DNA of 64,000 nt from contig NZ_FNKU01000001.1 of NCBI RefSeq assembly GCF_900100365.1, positions 3,534,001-3,598,000 of the forward strand. Direction: 5' to 3'. The notes below the pieces were generated by a model. The model had not been told where the DNA came from. It worked only from the letters and a program-made list of their open reading frames with translations, and searched no databases. The position numbers and the translations under genes were made by a program. This DNA comes from Pseudomonas cannabina (GTDB lineage Bacteria; Pseudomonadota; Gammaproteobacteria; Pseudomonadales; Pseudomonadaceae). Shown in pieces: positions 30,551 to 40,100 of this stretch. How positions within the stretch are numbered: the first letter of the stretch is position 1; each line of letters starts with the position of its first letter.

Positions 30551-31073
30551 ACCAATAATCTCCTGAGGTAAGGTGAATTGCATGCAGGCCTAACTGACCT
30601 GTCACGATCCTATCAGCAATTCTGCCGTACCACAAATTCAGCCTCTCCACGCGGACAGCATCGTCAGCGCCCGGAATAAAATACAGTTCATCTGCCAGAA
30701 CAGTCTCCGACATAAAAGCTTGTGTCACTTTCGCAAGTCGCTGAGGAATGCGATGACGGATTGCATGCTTGAACAGAGCCAACGCCTCAATAGGCGCATA
30801 CTCCCTGCCGCTGCACCATTGCGTAGCCGACGCAAACTTCATCAGATAAGCATTCTCGCTGACCTCACGATCAGCATCGGTCATTACCATTTTGCGGGCC
30901 GTGGCGTAGGTAGACTGGTTCAGAACTATCGGATGATACAGCGCAATGAAGGGGTGAGATTCACATAGGAAAGGAATTGCGGTGTTACCGTCCGGAGCCA
31001 GAAAAGAGCCTCCGATGGGGTAGCACTGGTCATCAAGCCCTGAAAACATTTCCAGGACGAAATCCGTATCCAT
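30531..31073 (-). CDS. Unknown protein, 180 residues, in AT-rich island
   Basis: Start ATG 31073 (MDTDFVLEMFSG) has a GGAG ribosome-binding site seven bases upstream; an in-frame start 16 codons earlier lacks one. No signal peptide or membrane helix is seen. Notable stretches are PIGGSFLAPDGNTAIPFL, LYHPIVLNQSTYATARKMV and the aromatic C-terminus SGDYWYGYRKA. I do not recognise a family and assign no function. The DNA around it is visibly richer in A+T than the flanking operons, and the gene pair sits at a place where P. aeruginosa has none, so lateral acquisition is likely. Confidence 0.65.
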   Translation of the reverse strand: MDTDFVLEMFSGLDDQCYPIGGSFLAPDGNTAIPFLCESHPFIALYHPIVLNQSTYATARKMVMTDADREVSENAYLMKFASATQWCSGREYAPIEALALFKHAIRHRIPQRLAKVTQAFMSETVLADELYFIPGADDAVRVERLNLWYGRIADRIVTGQLGLHAIHLTSGDYWYGYRKA

Positions 31074-31468
31074 TATGTGCTCCGTCCCAATATCGGCCAG
31101 AAGAATAACAGATCTTCTCATTCATGAATTTGAGCACACACGGAGACATTCCCTAAAATTCAAAAACAACGTAACCAATTGCAATATATAAATAATTACA
31201 ATTTTTAGTCATTGATTCCTTTACCTCCTACACAGCGAGAAATTCTTCAAACTTCCGCCTGCAACGAATCTTCGACTCGCACGCAGCACTCGAGAACAAT
31301 CGCGCGTCACTTCCAACACCAGACAGACAGCCAACACACCCCCCGCTCTGCCAGCAACGCCATGCCCGCCAACAGCAGCACGGTTCCTACAACCTTGCGG
31401 AGCATCCGTACGCCAGTGGCCGTGAGTATTTCTGAACGCATGGATGCCCTTGGTTGTTGTCGAGGGAA
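31074..31468. other. AT-rich spacer with ZIP gene stump
   Basis: 395 bases between the orphan pair and the sodA pseudogene. The left part (about 31130-31215) is strongly AT-rich (runs like AATATATAAATAATTACAATTTTT) and probably holds the promoter of the orphan pair on the minus strand; no clean hexamers are visible. The right part contains the 44-codon stump described at 31307-31441. The rest of the stretch shows no gene. Confidence 0.5.
31307..31441 (-). pseudogene. 5' stump of a probable ZIP-family metal transporter
   Basis: A 44-codon frame starts 27 bases after the sodA stop with an AAGGG ribosome-binding site and ends at TGA 31307-31309. It encodes a basic start (MRSEILTATGVRMLRK) and a single membrane helix (VVGTVLLLAGMALLAE). 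The length, position after sodA and helix resemble the first 40 residues of the ZIP-family protein that follows sodA in P. aeruginosa (PA4467), but nothing beyond the first helix is left. Assignment by recollection of the family, hence modest confidence. Confidence 0.4.
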
Positions 31469-32080
31469 TCAGGCCAGAGCGGCCTGATAGCGTCGGGAAA
31501 CTTCCTGCCAGTTGATCACGTTGTAAAACGCATTGATGTACTCGGGGCGGCGGTTCTGGTAGCGCAGGTAGTACGCGTGCTCCCAGACGTCCAGACCCAG
31601 TATTGGCGTGTTGCCATTCATCAACGGGCTGTCCTGGTTACCGCTGCTTTCGACCACGAGTTTTTTGTCAGGGGTGACGCTCAGCTAGGCCCAGCCACTG
31701 CCGAAACGCGTCAGCGCAGCTTTGGTGAACGCTTCTTTGAAGCTGTCAAAGCCACCCAGTTGCTCGTCGATTGCAGCAGCGATCGCGCCTTCAGGCACAC
31801 CGCCACCGCCTGGCACCATGACTTCCCAGAACAGCGAATGGTTGGCGTGGCCGCCCCCCTGATTGATCACCGCCGGCCGCAGATTTTCAGGCAGTTGCTT
31901 GACGCTGGCGACGAGCTTTTCGACAGACCAGTCGGCGAATTCAGTACCGTCGACCGCTGCGTTGAGGTTGGTGATGTAGGTCTGGTGATGCTTGGTGTAG
32001 TGGATTTCCATGGTTTGCGCATCGATGTGCGGCTCAAGCGCATCGTAGGCGTAAGGCAGTGCTGGCAAGGTATGAGACAT
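31469..32080 (-). pseudogene. sodA: Manganese superoxide dismutase gene with one amber codon
   Basis: A continuous 203-codon frame for Mn-type SOD ([28 protein letters not shown] ... split, [29 protein letters not shown]) is interrupted by TAG at 31685-31687. Homologues read FGSGWAWLSV; here it is FGSGWA-stop-LSV, so one G-to-A change turned Trp into amber. The frame then continues unbroken to the normal end, through [26 protein letters not shown]. The truncated 131-residue product lacks the Asp and His metal ligands of DVWEHAYY and should be inactive. The loss looks recent because no other damage is seen. Confidence 0.9.
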
Positions 32081-32542
32081 TCAATGTGCTCCGTAGAAAA
32101 GTCCGGTTTGAGTCGCTGAAGTGCGCTGCAGCGATGCACGCGTGTGCTCGCTGCTGCTGTTCAGCAATCGATGGGTACGCGGGTACTCGCCATGCTCGCT
32201 GATAAAACTCAACAGCTCGGCGTAGGTTTTGCTGCTATGGCGCAAGGCTGCTTCACGCAGGGCGGGAGGCAGGCGCTGGCTCTGCATGGTCTGCAACAGG
32301 TGTTGATGAATGGCGCACAGGTACTCGGCGCTTTCCTCCGGCTGCCCAAGGCTGAGGTGCAGGTCCGCCAGGTTGTGATGAGAGATCACACACGCCGCGA
32401 CGGCTTCGTCCACGTCCGGCCACCGCTCGAACAGCACCTGCGCCAAGGCCAGCGCCTGAAGGTACAGCTCACGGGCTTCGACCCACTCACCGAGACTGAA
32501 ACAGCGATTGGCCTGTTCAATGGTGCGTTTCCAATGCTGCAT
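32081..32542 (-). CDS. TPR-like helical protein of the Fur-controlled sodA operon
   Basis: 153 residues from ATG 32542, which has TGGAGGT just upstream; a longer frame to 32599 would overlap regulatory DNA. The product is helical and His/Cys-containing (WKRTIEQANRCFSLGEWVEARELYLQALALAQVLFERW, VISHHNLADLHLSLGQPEESAEYLCAIHQHLLQ), reminiscent of tetratricopeptide repeats. It corresponds by position to PA4469, between fumC1 and sodA in P. aeruginosa. Its function is unknown; an iron-starvation link is inferred from the Fur box 62 bases upstream. Its stop abuts the sodA ATG. Confidence 0.75.
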   Translation of the reverse strand: MQHWKRTIEQANRCFSLGEWVEARELYLQALALAQVLFERWPDVDEAVAACVISHHNLADLHLSLGQPEESAEYLCAIHQHLLQTMQSQRLPPALREAALRHSSKTYAELLSFISEHGEYPRTHRLLNSSSEHTRASLQRTSATQTGLFYGAH

Positions 32543-32603
32543 GACATACCTCCAGAGGCGCAGGCTGGCCGGATCAACTGATGCCGACGGCAACAGCACA
32601 CCT

Positions 32604-32622
32604 TCAAATGATATTCATTATT
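32604..32622 (-). promoter_or_regulatory. Fur box upstream of the sodA remnant operon
   Basis: The 19-mer TCAAATGATATTCATTATT matches 14 of 19 positions of the Fur consensus GATAATGATAATCATTATC, including the blocks AATGATA and TCATTAT. It lies 62 bases upstream of the first gene of the remnant operon. In P. aeruginosa the fagA-fumC-PA4469-sodA operon is Fur-repressed. Confidence 0.75.
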
Positions 32623-32761
32623 AAATGAGATTTTGACTCAACACAAGCGCGTTGATGAGATTGATTCTTGAGGAAGGGATGATGCAAGGCTGCAAATGCT
32701 GGCGATCGCTCTTGAGCACGGCGCTAAACGCAGTAGATATGTGACACGAAATGTCGAGAAC

Positions 32762-32794
32762 CGCGTGCCAACGCTAACGAAGCACTGGCACGCG
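32762..32794. terminator. Inverted repeat downstream of pmbA
   Basis: CGCGTGCCA (32762-32770) and TGGCACGCG (32786-32794) are perfect 9-bp complements with a 15-base loop, about 35 bases past the pmbA stop. It may end pmbA transcription, although no T-run follows. Confidence 0.45.
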
Positions 32795-32828
32795 TTCAGT
32801 CAGGTGCGGGGCTGACGATCCAGGCTGA

Positions 32829-34175
32829 TCAGCTCCCAGCCACCATCATGCGCTCGATCAACACCGAACCTGTGCGGATGTTGCTGCGCAGCTCGAGATC
32901 ACTGCCGACGGCGACGATCTGTTTGAACATGTCGCGCATGTTCCCGGCAATAGTGACTTCCTGAACCGGAAACTGAATTTCGCCGTTTTCGACCCAGAAC
33001 CCTGCGGCGCCACGCGAATAATCACCGGTCACCATGTTCAGGCCGCTGCCCATCAGCTCGGTGACCAGCAAGCCCCGGCCCATGCGCCGGATCAGCGCGT
33101 CCTGATCTTCAGAACCATGGGTGACGAACAGGTTATGCACACCGCCTGCATTGGCGGTGCTCGGCATGCCCAGCTTGCGGCCGGAATAGGTGCTCAGCAC
33201 ATAGGAAACCAGGTCGCCTTTATCGACGAATGGCTTGGCATAAGTTGCCAGGCCGTCGCTGTCGAACGCGGAGCTGCCCATGGCGTGCATCAGGTGTGGA
33301 CGCTCGTCGATGGTCATCCACTCGGGGAACAACCGCTGGCCGAGCGTTCCTTCAAGGAATGAAGACTTGCGATACAGGTTGCCACCGGAAATGGCGCCGA
33401 GAAAACTGCCGAACAAGCCGCCGGCCAGTTCAGCGGCAAACAACACCGGCACTTCGCAGGTCGGCACCGGGCGCGCGCCCAGACGGCTCGCTGCCCGCTG
33501 CGCAGCCTTGCGGCCAATGCTTTCGGCATCGGCCAGCAACGGGCCCTTACGGTTGACGTCATACCAGTAGTCGCGCTGCATCTGGCCTTCGCCTTCGGCG
33601 ATCATCACGCAACTCAGGCTGTGCCGGGTCGACGCATAGCCGTCGATGAAACCATTGCTGTTGCCGTACACACGGCAGCCCTGATGGGTATTGAGGGTGG
33701 TGCCATCGGCATTCTTGATCCGGCTGTCGGCTGCGAACGCTGCCGCCTCGCAGATCAACGCTTTCTCGATGGCCTGCTCGGGCGTGATGTCCCAGGCATG
33801 ATAGAGATCGAAATCCATGGTCTCTTTAGCCATCAGCGCCGCATCGGCCAGCCCGGAGCTTTCATCCTCGGACGTGTGCTCGGCAATCGCCAGTGCAGCG
33901 GCAACCGTTTCACGAATGGCATCGGCGCCCGTGGCCGACGTACTGGCCGAGCCTTTGCGCTGACCGACGTACAACGTGATGCCGAAACCCTGATCGCGGT
34001 TGAACTCGACGGTTTCGACTTCACGCTGACGGACCGATGTCGACAGCCCCTGGTCCACCGACACCGCGACTTCGCAGGCGCTGGCACCCTGACGCCGGGC
34101 TTCGGCGATGATCTGCTCGACCTGTTCCTGCAGTTCGGGCAAGGCTTGTGGGCCGACGCTTTGGGTTGCACTCAT
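32829..34175 (-). CDS. pmbA: Metalloprotease TldE/PmbA subunit
   Basis: 448 residues from ATG 34175 (MSATQSVGPQAL), as in homologues. TldE/PmbA is the non-catalytic partner of TldD; the pair degrades unfolded peptides and matures peptide products such as microcin B17 and CcdA in E. coli. Seen: the U62 family region LSTSVRQREVETVEFNRDQGFGITLYVG and the C-terminal GSGLNMVTGDYSRGAAGFWVENG. tldD lies close by on the same strand, separated by darP on the other strand. Confidence 0.95.
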   Translation of the reverse strand: MSATQSVGPQALPELQEQVEQIIAEARRQGASACEVAVSVDQGLSTSVRQREVETVEFNRDQGFGITLYVGQRKGSASTSATGADAIRETVAAALAIAEHTSEDESSGLADAALMAKETMDFDLYHAWDITPEQAIEKALICEAAAFAADSRIKNADGTTLNTHQGCRVYGNSNGFIDGYASTRHSLSCVMIAEGEGQMQRDYWYDVNRKGPLLADAESIGRKAAQRAASRLGARPVPTCEVPVLFAAELAGGLFGSFLGAISGGNLYRKSSFLEGTLGQRLFPEWMTIDERPHLMHAMGSSAFDSDGLATYAKPFVDKGDLVSYVLSTYSGRKLGMPSTANAGGVHNLFVTHGSEDQDALIRRMGRGLLVTELMGSGLNMVTGDYSRGAAGFWVENGEIQFPVQEVTIAGNMRDMFKQIVAVGSDLELRSNIRTGSVLIERMMVAGS

Positions 34176-34282
34176 GACTTTCTCCATCAAATTCTTCTTT
34201 CAGCACAGGCCGAATACCGACCGGGCCGGACAAGCGGCCCACGACTGGTTATCATGGCGGCGTTTCTTTGCGGACTGCCCCC

Positions 34283-34804
34283 ATGGTTGATTCTTACGAC
34301 GACTCCCTCGACGGGGAGAAAAGCAAAACCCAGGTCAAACGAGAGCTGCATGCTCTGGTCGACCTCGGCGAGCGACTGACAACACTCAAAGCCGATGTGC
34401 TGGCCAAGCTGCCGCTGACCGACGCTTTGCGCAAGGCCCTGGCCGAAGCGCCCAAGCACACGGCGAACATCGCGCGAAAGCGGCATATTCTGTTCATCGG
34501 CAAGCTGATGCGCGATCAGGACCAGGAAGCCATTCTGGTGTTGCTTGACCAACTCGATGCCTCCACTCGCCAATACAATGAACGTTTCCACAATCTGGAG
34601 CGCTGGCGTGATCGCCTGATTGCGGGCGATGACGCCGACCTCGAGAAATTCGTGGTCGAATACCCCGATGCCGACCGTCAGCAGCTGCGTTCGCTGATCC
34701 GTCAGGCGCAACACGAAGTTGCACGCAACAAACCGCCGGCCACCAGCCGCAAAATCTTCAAATACATCCGTGAGCTGGACGAACTTCAACGCGGTCTGCG
34801 TTGA
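34283..34804 (+). CDS. darP: Dual-action ribosomal maturation protein DarP (YjgA)
   Basis: 173 residues from ATG 34283 ([17 protein letters not shown]). The DUF615 family is recognised by [38 protein letters not shown] and a basic C-terminus. YjgA binds late 50S intermediates and helps final assembly of the large subunit. It is divergent from pmbA and convergent to tldD, the conserved order in Pseudomonas (PA4472-PA4474). Confidence 0.93.
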   Translation: MVDSYDDSLDGEKSKTQVKRELHALVDLGERLTTLKADVLAKLPLTDALRKALAEAPKHTANIARKRHILFIGKLMRDQDQEAILVLLDQLDASTRQYNERFHNLERWRDRLIAGDDADLEKFVVEYPDADRQQLRSLIRQAQHEVARNKPPATSRKIFKYIRELDELQRGLR

Positions 34805-34851
34805 TTTCGCCCTCGGGGCCGGCAGCAGAGGCAGCCGGCCCCGACTCACAT

Positions 34852-36297
34852 TCAGCTACCGGTGCCACCCACGGTGATCGCGTCGATTTTCAGCGTAGGC
34901 TGACCCACACCGACCGGCAGCGACTGGCCATCTTTACCGCACGTACCGACGCCGCTGTCCAGCGACAGATCGTTACCCACCATCGACACCCTGCTCATGG
35001 CTTCCGGCCCGTTACCGATCAAGGTCGCGCCTTTGACCGGCGCGGTGATCTTGCCGTCTTCGATCAGATAGGCCTCACTGGTTGAAAACACGAACTTGCC
35101 GCTGGTGATATCCACCTGGCCACCGCCCAGATTGGCGCAGTAGATGCCGCGCTTCACTGAGGCGATGATTTCCTGCGGATCGCTCTGCCCGCCCAGCATG
35201 TAGGTGTTGGTCATGCGCGGCATCGGCAGGTGGGCATAGGACTCGCGACGGCCGTTGCCGGTACGTGCCACGCCCATCAGGCGCGCATTGAGCTTGTCCT
35301 GCATGTAGCCCTTAAGCACGCCATTCTCGATCAGCGTGGTGCATTCGGTCGGTGTGCCCTCGTCATCGACACTCAGCGAGCCACGACGCCCCGCCAAGGT
35401 GCCGTCGTCGACGATGGTGCAGAGTTTCGACGCAACCATCTCGCCCATGCGCCCGCTGTAGGCCGAACTGCCCTTGCGGTTGAAGTCGCCCTCAAGGCCG
35501 TGACCCACTGCTTCGTGCAGCAGCACGCCAGACCAGCCAGAGCCAAGTACTACCGGCAAGGTGCCTGCCGGGGCGGGAATCGCTTCCAGGTTAACCAGCG
35601 CCTGACGCAGGGCCTCACGGGCATAGCCCATGGCGCGATCGTCGGTCAGGAAATAACGGTAGTCGGTACGCCCGCCGCCGCCATGCCCGCCCCGCTCGCG
35701 ACGGCCATTCTGCTCGACGATGACACTGACATTGAAGCGCACCAGCGGGCGCACATCGGCGGCAAGGCTGCCATCCGCGGCGGCCACCAGAATGCGCTCC
35801 CAGACGCCGGCCATGCTCACCGAAACCTGCTGGATACGCGAGTCCAGCGCACGCGTCGCAACGTCGATGCGCTTGAGCAACTCGACCTTCTCGGCGCGGC
35901 TCAACACTTCCAGCGGGTTATCCGGGGCGTACAACTGCGCCACGTCCTGCGAGGTGAAAGCCTGCACGCGACCATTCTGGCCAGCGCGGGAGATGGAACG
36001 CGCGGCCTGCGCGGCGGTGCGCAGTGCCTCGGCGGTGATCGCGTTGCTGTAGGCGAAACCGGTCTTCTCGCCTGACTGAGCGCGTACGCCCACGCCTTGG
36101 TCGAGATTGAAACTGCCTTCCTTGACGATGCCGTCTTCGAGCGACCAGGACTCGGAGATCATCCCCTGAAAATACAGGTCAGCCGCGTCGATACCGGGGC
36201 CGGCAAGCTCGCCGAGCACCGATTGCAGGTTGTCGAGGCTCAGGCCACCGGGTGCCAGAAGGTGTTCGCTGACTGAGGACAGATCACTCATATTCAC
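34852..36297 (-). CDS. tldD: Metalloprotease TldD
   Basis: 481 residues. The zinc site is the HExxxH motif in [14 protein letters not shown], with a downstream Cys ligand region (TCGKDG) near the C-terminus; the Gly-rich stretch [14 protein letters not shown] is typical. TldD is the catalytic subunit of the TldD/TldE heterodimer. Its start overlaps the stop of the nitrilase-family gene upstream by four bases (ATGA). Confidence 0.96.
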   Translation of the reverse strand: MNMSDLSSVSEHLLAPGGLSLDNLQSVLGELAGPGIDAADLYFQGMISESWSLEDGIVKEGSFNLDQGVGVRAQSGEKTGFAYSNAITAEALRTAAQAARSISRAGQNGRVQAFTSQDVAQLYAPDNPLEVLSRAEKVELLKRIDVATRALDSRIQQVSVSMAGVWERILVAAADGSLAADVRPLVRFNVSVIVEQNGRRERGGHGGGGRTDYRYFLTDDRAMGYAREALRQALVNLEAIPAPAGTLPVVLGSGWSGVLLHEAVGHGLEGDFNRKGSSAYSGRMGEMVASKLCTIVDDGTLAGRRGSLSVDDEGTPTECTTLIENGVLKGYMQDKLNARLMGVARTGNGRRESYAHLPMPRMTNTYMLGGQSDPQEIIASVKRGIYCANLGGGQVDITSGKFVFSTSEAYLIEDGKITAPVKGATLIGNGPEAMSRVSMVGNDLSLDSGVGTCGKDGQSLPVGVGQPTLKIDAITVGGTGS

Positions 36298-37139
36298 TCC
36301 GAAGCAGGCCGCATGGCGTCCTGCGAAAAAAAGCGCCGGTGACTGGACACCGGCATCCGCGCCCGTATGGACGCCTGTTCTTCACTGTCTCGTGTGCCCG
36401 GCAACACGGCTTCACCCTGTGCCTGCTGAGCCAGTATGCGGCCCCATGGATCAACGATGGCCGCGTGCCCGTAAGTCTCGCGCGGCCCCGGATGGACCCC
36501 GCCCTGTGCCGCCGCCAGCACATAACACTGGGTTTCGATGGCCCGCGCCCGGATCAGAATGTCCCAGTGCGCAGCCCCTGTCACCGCCGTGAAGGCTGAC
36601 GGTGCGGTAATCAATTCAGCCCCCGCTTCACGCAGGGCCGTATACAGTTCCGGGAAGCGCAGGTCGTAACAGACCGTGAGCCCCAGACGCCCGACCGGGG
36701 TATCAGCCACCACGATGTGATTGCCGTGAGCATAGTCGTCAGATTCGCGGTAGCGGCCCCGATTGTCCGCGACATCCACATCGAACAGGTGCAGCTTGTC
36801 GTAACGCGCCACCTGCTCGCCGTGTTCATCGATCAGCAACGAACACGCCGTCACCTTGCCATCGGGCCGATCATTGGGCGGCAGTGGCAGGGTTCCGGCA
36901 ACTATCCATAACTTGAGGTCGCGAGCGGCCAGTTTCAACCACGGCAGAATCGGTCCATGCCCTTGCGCTTCGGCGCGGCCGATGTCAGCCACGTCACGGC
37001 GGCCTATTGCGACGAAGTTTTCAGGCAGCACCGCCAACCGGGCACCGCCCTCGGCGGCCTGCTCCAGCAAGGCCCGCGCCCTGGCCAGATTGGCTTCGAT
37101 GTCGCTCTGGCTGACCATTTGAATCACGGCAAAAGACAT
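36294..37139 (-). CDS. Carbon-nitrogen hydrolase (Nit-family omega-amidase-like)
   Basis: 281 residues from ATG 37139 ([18 protein letters not shown]). The catalytic triad of the nitrilase superfamily is visible: Glu in [11 protein letters not shown], Lys in [11 protein letters not shown] and Cys in [13 protein letters not shown]. It is close to Nit1/YbeM-type enzymes that hydrolyse deaminated glutathione or omega-amides; the exact substrate cannot be told. Translationally coupled to tldD and 48 bases behind yhdP. Confidence 0.9.
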   Translation of the reverse strand: MSFAVIQMVSQSDIEANLARARALLEQAAEGGARLAVLPENFVAIGRRDVADIGRAEAQGHGPILPWLKLAARDLKLWIVAGTLPLPPNDRPDGKVTACSLLIDEHGEQVARYDKLHLFDVDVADNRGRYRESDDYAHGNHIVVADTPVGRLGLTVCYDLRFPELYTALREAGAELITAPSAFTAVTGAAHWDILIRARAIETQCYVLAAAQGGVHPGPRETYGHAAIVDPWGRILAQQAQGEAVLPGTRDSEEQASIRARMPVSSHRRFFSQDAMRPASE

Positions 37140-37187
37140 GGCGACCCGCTGTTTGATGTCATGGCCACCACTGTACCCCATGCAGCG

Positions 37188-40100
37188 CTACTGAGGCTTT
37201 TCAAATGGTTTGTCGAACGTGATCTTCGGTTCTTTCCACGGTCCTTCGACCTTGTATTGCACGCTGGCAAAACGGGCAACCCGGTCGCCCAGCAGCTTGT
37301 CGACCAGAAACAGGGCGCCACCAATGGCCGGCGCGCCGACGATCAGCGCCGCAATCGGCAAGTTGTTGGTCACCGGCAAGGTCACCAGCAGCTTGGCATC
37401 CACGCGATCGCTGACCATGTCCAGTGTGCCATTGAGCTCAAGATTGCTGGACGGCCCGGTCAGGGTGATCGGCTTGCGAGTCACATAGACGCCGTCGCTG
37501 GCCACCAGCAGCCCTTTGACCCGATCGTAGCTGAGGCCCTTGCCGAGCAGGTCCGAGAAGTCCAGACGCAGACGACGGCCGATGGAGTTTAAATTCAGCA
37601 AACCGAACACGCGCAGCGCCTGGGCACCGCCCTCGACTTCCACGAACTGGCCGCGATTCAACGTGGCATCGAGACTGCCGGAGTAGCGCTTGAGCCCGAC
37701 CCAAGCAGGTGAACCCGGCCAGCGCCCATCGACATTCAGCTCGAAATTTTCACTGGTCACGGTCGGTGCAAAACTCCAGGCCTTAAGCACATCCGCCAGG
37801 TTCTTGCCTTCCAGATGGCCCTTGAACCAACTGCTGCTCGCCCCCGGCGCACCTTCCCAGGCACCCTCGCCTTCAAGCTGGATGCCTTTGAGCCCCAGAC
37901 TCATGTCAGACATGCGCATTCCGGTCGGCGTAGAGCGAATCTTCAGCGCCCACGGTCCCAACAGTTGATCCCCCTGAAACAGCTGGGAAATCTTGATGTC
38001 CAGCGCCGGAATCTTGCGCGGATCCACGTCTGCCAGCGGATCAGGCGCATTTTCGACCACTGTGGCTTTCGGGTCGGGCGCAGGCAGGCGCACATACAAC
38101 ATGTTGATGCCAATCGGCGCGGACTTGGCGTCCGGAAGCAGCGCAGTGCCCTTGGCCAGCGCGCTGTCCAGCGACAGAGCCCAGGCGGCGGCGTTACGCT
38201 GCAATTGAACACGCACATCATCCAGCATGGTGCCCATCGCCGTCAGCTTGCCGATCTGCAGGTCCACGCTGTTGAGCAATTGTTTGGCGCTGCCGCCCGG
38301 ATCGCCGCCGGCATAACGCCCGGCAAGCTCCTGCCAGGGCGCGATGTCCAGCTCGGACAGCTCGCCACGAATTCGCAAGCCCTTGGCGTCCGGGACGATG
38401 GCGCCGCCACGGCCCAGGTACAGCTCGCCACGGCCGTCTGCAAACTTGCCACCGGGTGCGGCGAACGCAAAGTTGGCGAGGTTATCGTACGCAGCGCCCA
38501 GTCGACGTTCCAGGCCCTGCAACGTCATACGGAATTCGCTCGGGCGCTCCACGTCGGCGGGTTTGCCGAACGGCGCAGGCAGGTCGATTGCCACGCCCTT
38601 GAGCGTGGAATTGATCACCAGCGGGCTGTCTTTGCTGTCCAGCGTCAGTTGCAATTGATACGGCAGATCGCCGGACACCGGCAACGGCTGGGTGACGCTC
38701 AGCCAGTCAGTCAGTTTTTTCACCGTGACTTGGCCGTTCGCCACAATGCGCGTCACGTTGGCACTGGGCGTGCCTTCTGCCGAGATTTCCGCGGTCACCG
38801 GGTTATCGAAGGCCTGTGCCTTGATGCCCTTGCCGCTCAAGCCGCTGGCGCTGTCGAAGCGAAAGTCGCCCTTGAGCCGGGTCAGTTCCAGCACCGGGTC
38901 GGCCAGCCTCAGACGCGCGTTGTCAGTGCTGAAATCGACCACAACCTTCGGCTCCACACCTTTGGCCAGCGGGATATCCAGTTTGAGTTTGCCGTTCAGC
39001 GGCCCCTCGCCCTGCCACCCGGCAAAGGTGCTGCCGGTACCGATGGGCGCTTGCTGAAGAATTTTCAGGCCATCGCCCAGGCTTCCGGCAAAGCTGCCAT
39101 CGACCAGCAAGTGACTGTCCTGACCTGCCGGGACGTGGGGAATATTGACCAGCACGTTGCTGACTTTGGTGTCGAGCAGTTGCCCCTTGCTGGCCTTGAC
39201 CCGCACGCCGCTGTTTTCAACGTAGACCTTGCCATCGACGCCGGTCAGCGACGGCCAGCCCGGCTGAAACGCCAGCGTCGCGTTGCTGACATCGAAAAAC
39301 AGGCTGATGACCCGCGCAGTGTCAGGCGAATTCTTGTTCAGCGAACCTTGATACTGGAAAAACCCCTGCTTGACCGCGCCACTTACCACGGCAGTACGCA
39401 GCCAGTGATCGAGTTCGGGGCTGAGGGCAGTCGGCAGGTATTTGCTGGTGTAGCGGCCATCGCCATCGACCATGCCGACCCGCAGGTCCATGTAGTCTTC
39501 CTGATCATGACTGAGGTGGATCTTGATCAGGAAATCCGCAGCGATCTTGCCTTCATCGCCTAGCACTTTGATGTACGGCGCGATGAGGGTGAAGGCTTGA
39601 TCGTCCAGCTTCCAGGTCAGGCGGGCATTGGCTTTCTGATAGCGCCACGGTTTGGCGAAAATCGGGTCCAGATGCAGCATGAAATCGTCGGTATCGAGCC
39701 GCAATTCGCCCTGCCCCAGATCGCCGCTGATCGCACCGCTGACATTTCCGGCTGCCGGCGCGCCGTGATAGGCGTTGAAGCCCACCTTGTCGAGATTGGC
39801 GGCAAAACCGAGCCGCTTGTCACCGGTCGCTTGCGGACGGTAATCGAGCAATACATTGCGCAGCCCACCCGTGACCTTGAGACCGTCGACGACGGCCATC
39901 GCCTTGTCCGGCAAGGGTGCAAGGGAGTCGATCACGGGCGTGAGCGGCGTCAGGTCGAGGCGGTCGGCCTGCACGTGCCAGAGCTCTTCGCTGTCGGGTG
40001 TTGCGGCCGTTTGCGTCAGTTGCAGACGACTTTCCCAGCGTTTGCTGGCAAGGTCCATCGCCAGCGAATCCAGTGTGAGCTGGAAACCGGTTTCAGTCCG

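Noticed and set aside
30416..31073. Toxin-antitoxin module call for the overlapping pair
   Set aside because: Gene sizes and overlap fit, but no toxin fold or DNA-binding antitoxin motif can be seen; kept as unknown pair.
30531..31200. Type III effector under a hrp box
   Set aside because: No GGAACC-N15/16-CCAC motif lies upstream of the 180-residue gene on the minus strand.
31212..31487. Plus-strand frame of about 90 codons in the AT-rich spacer
   Set aside because: No ribosome-binding site and no similarity; the minus strand offers the better explanation (ZIP stump).
31454..32119. Open frame of about 220 codons opposite sodA
   Set aside because: Exists only because sodA codon bias leaves the antisense frame open; no start signal or motif.
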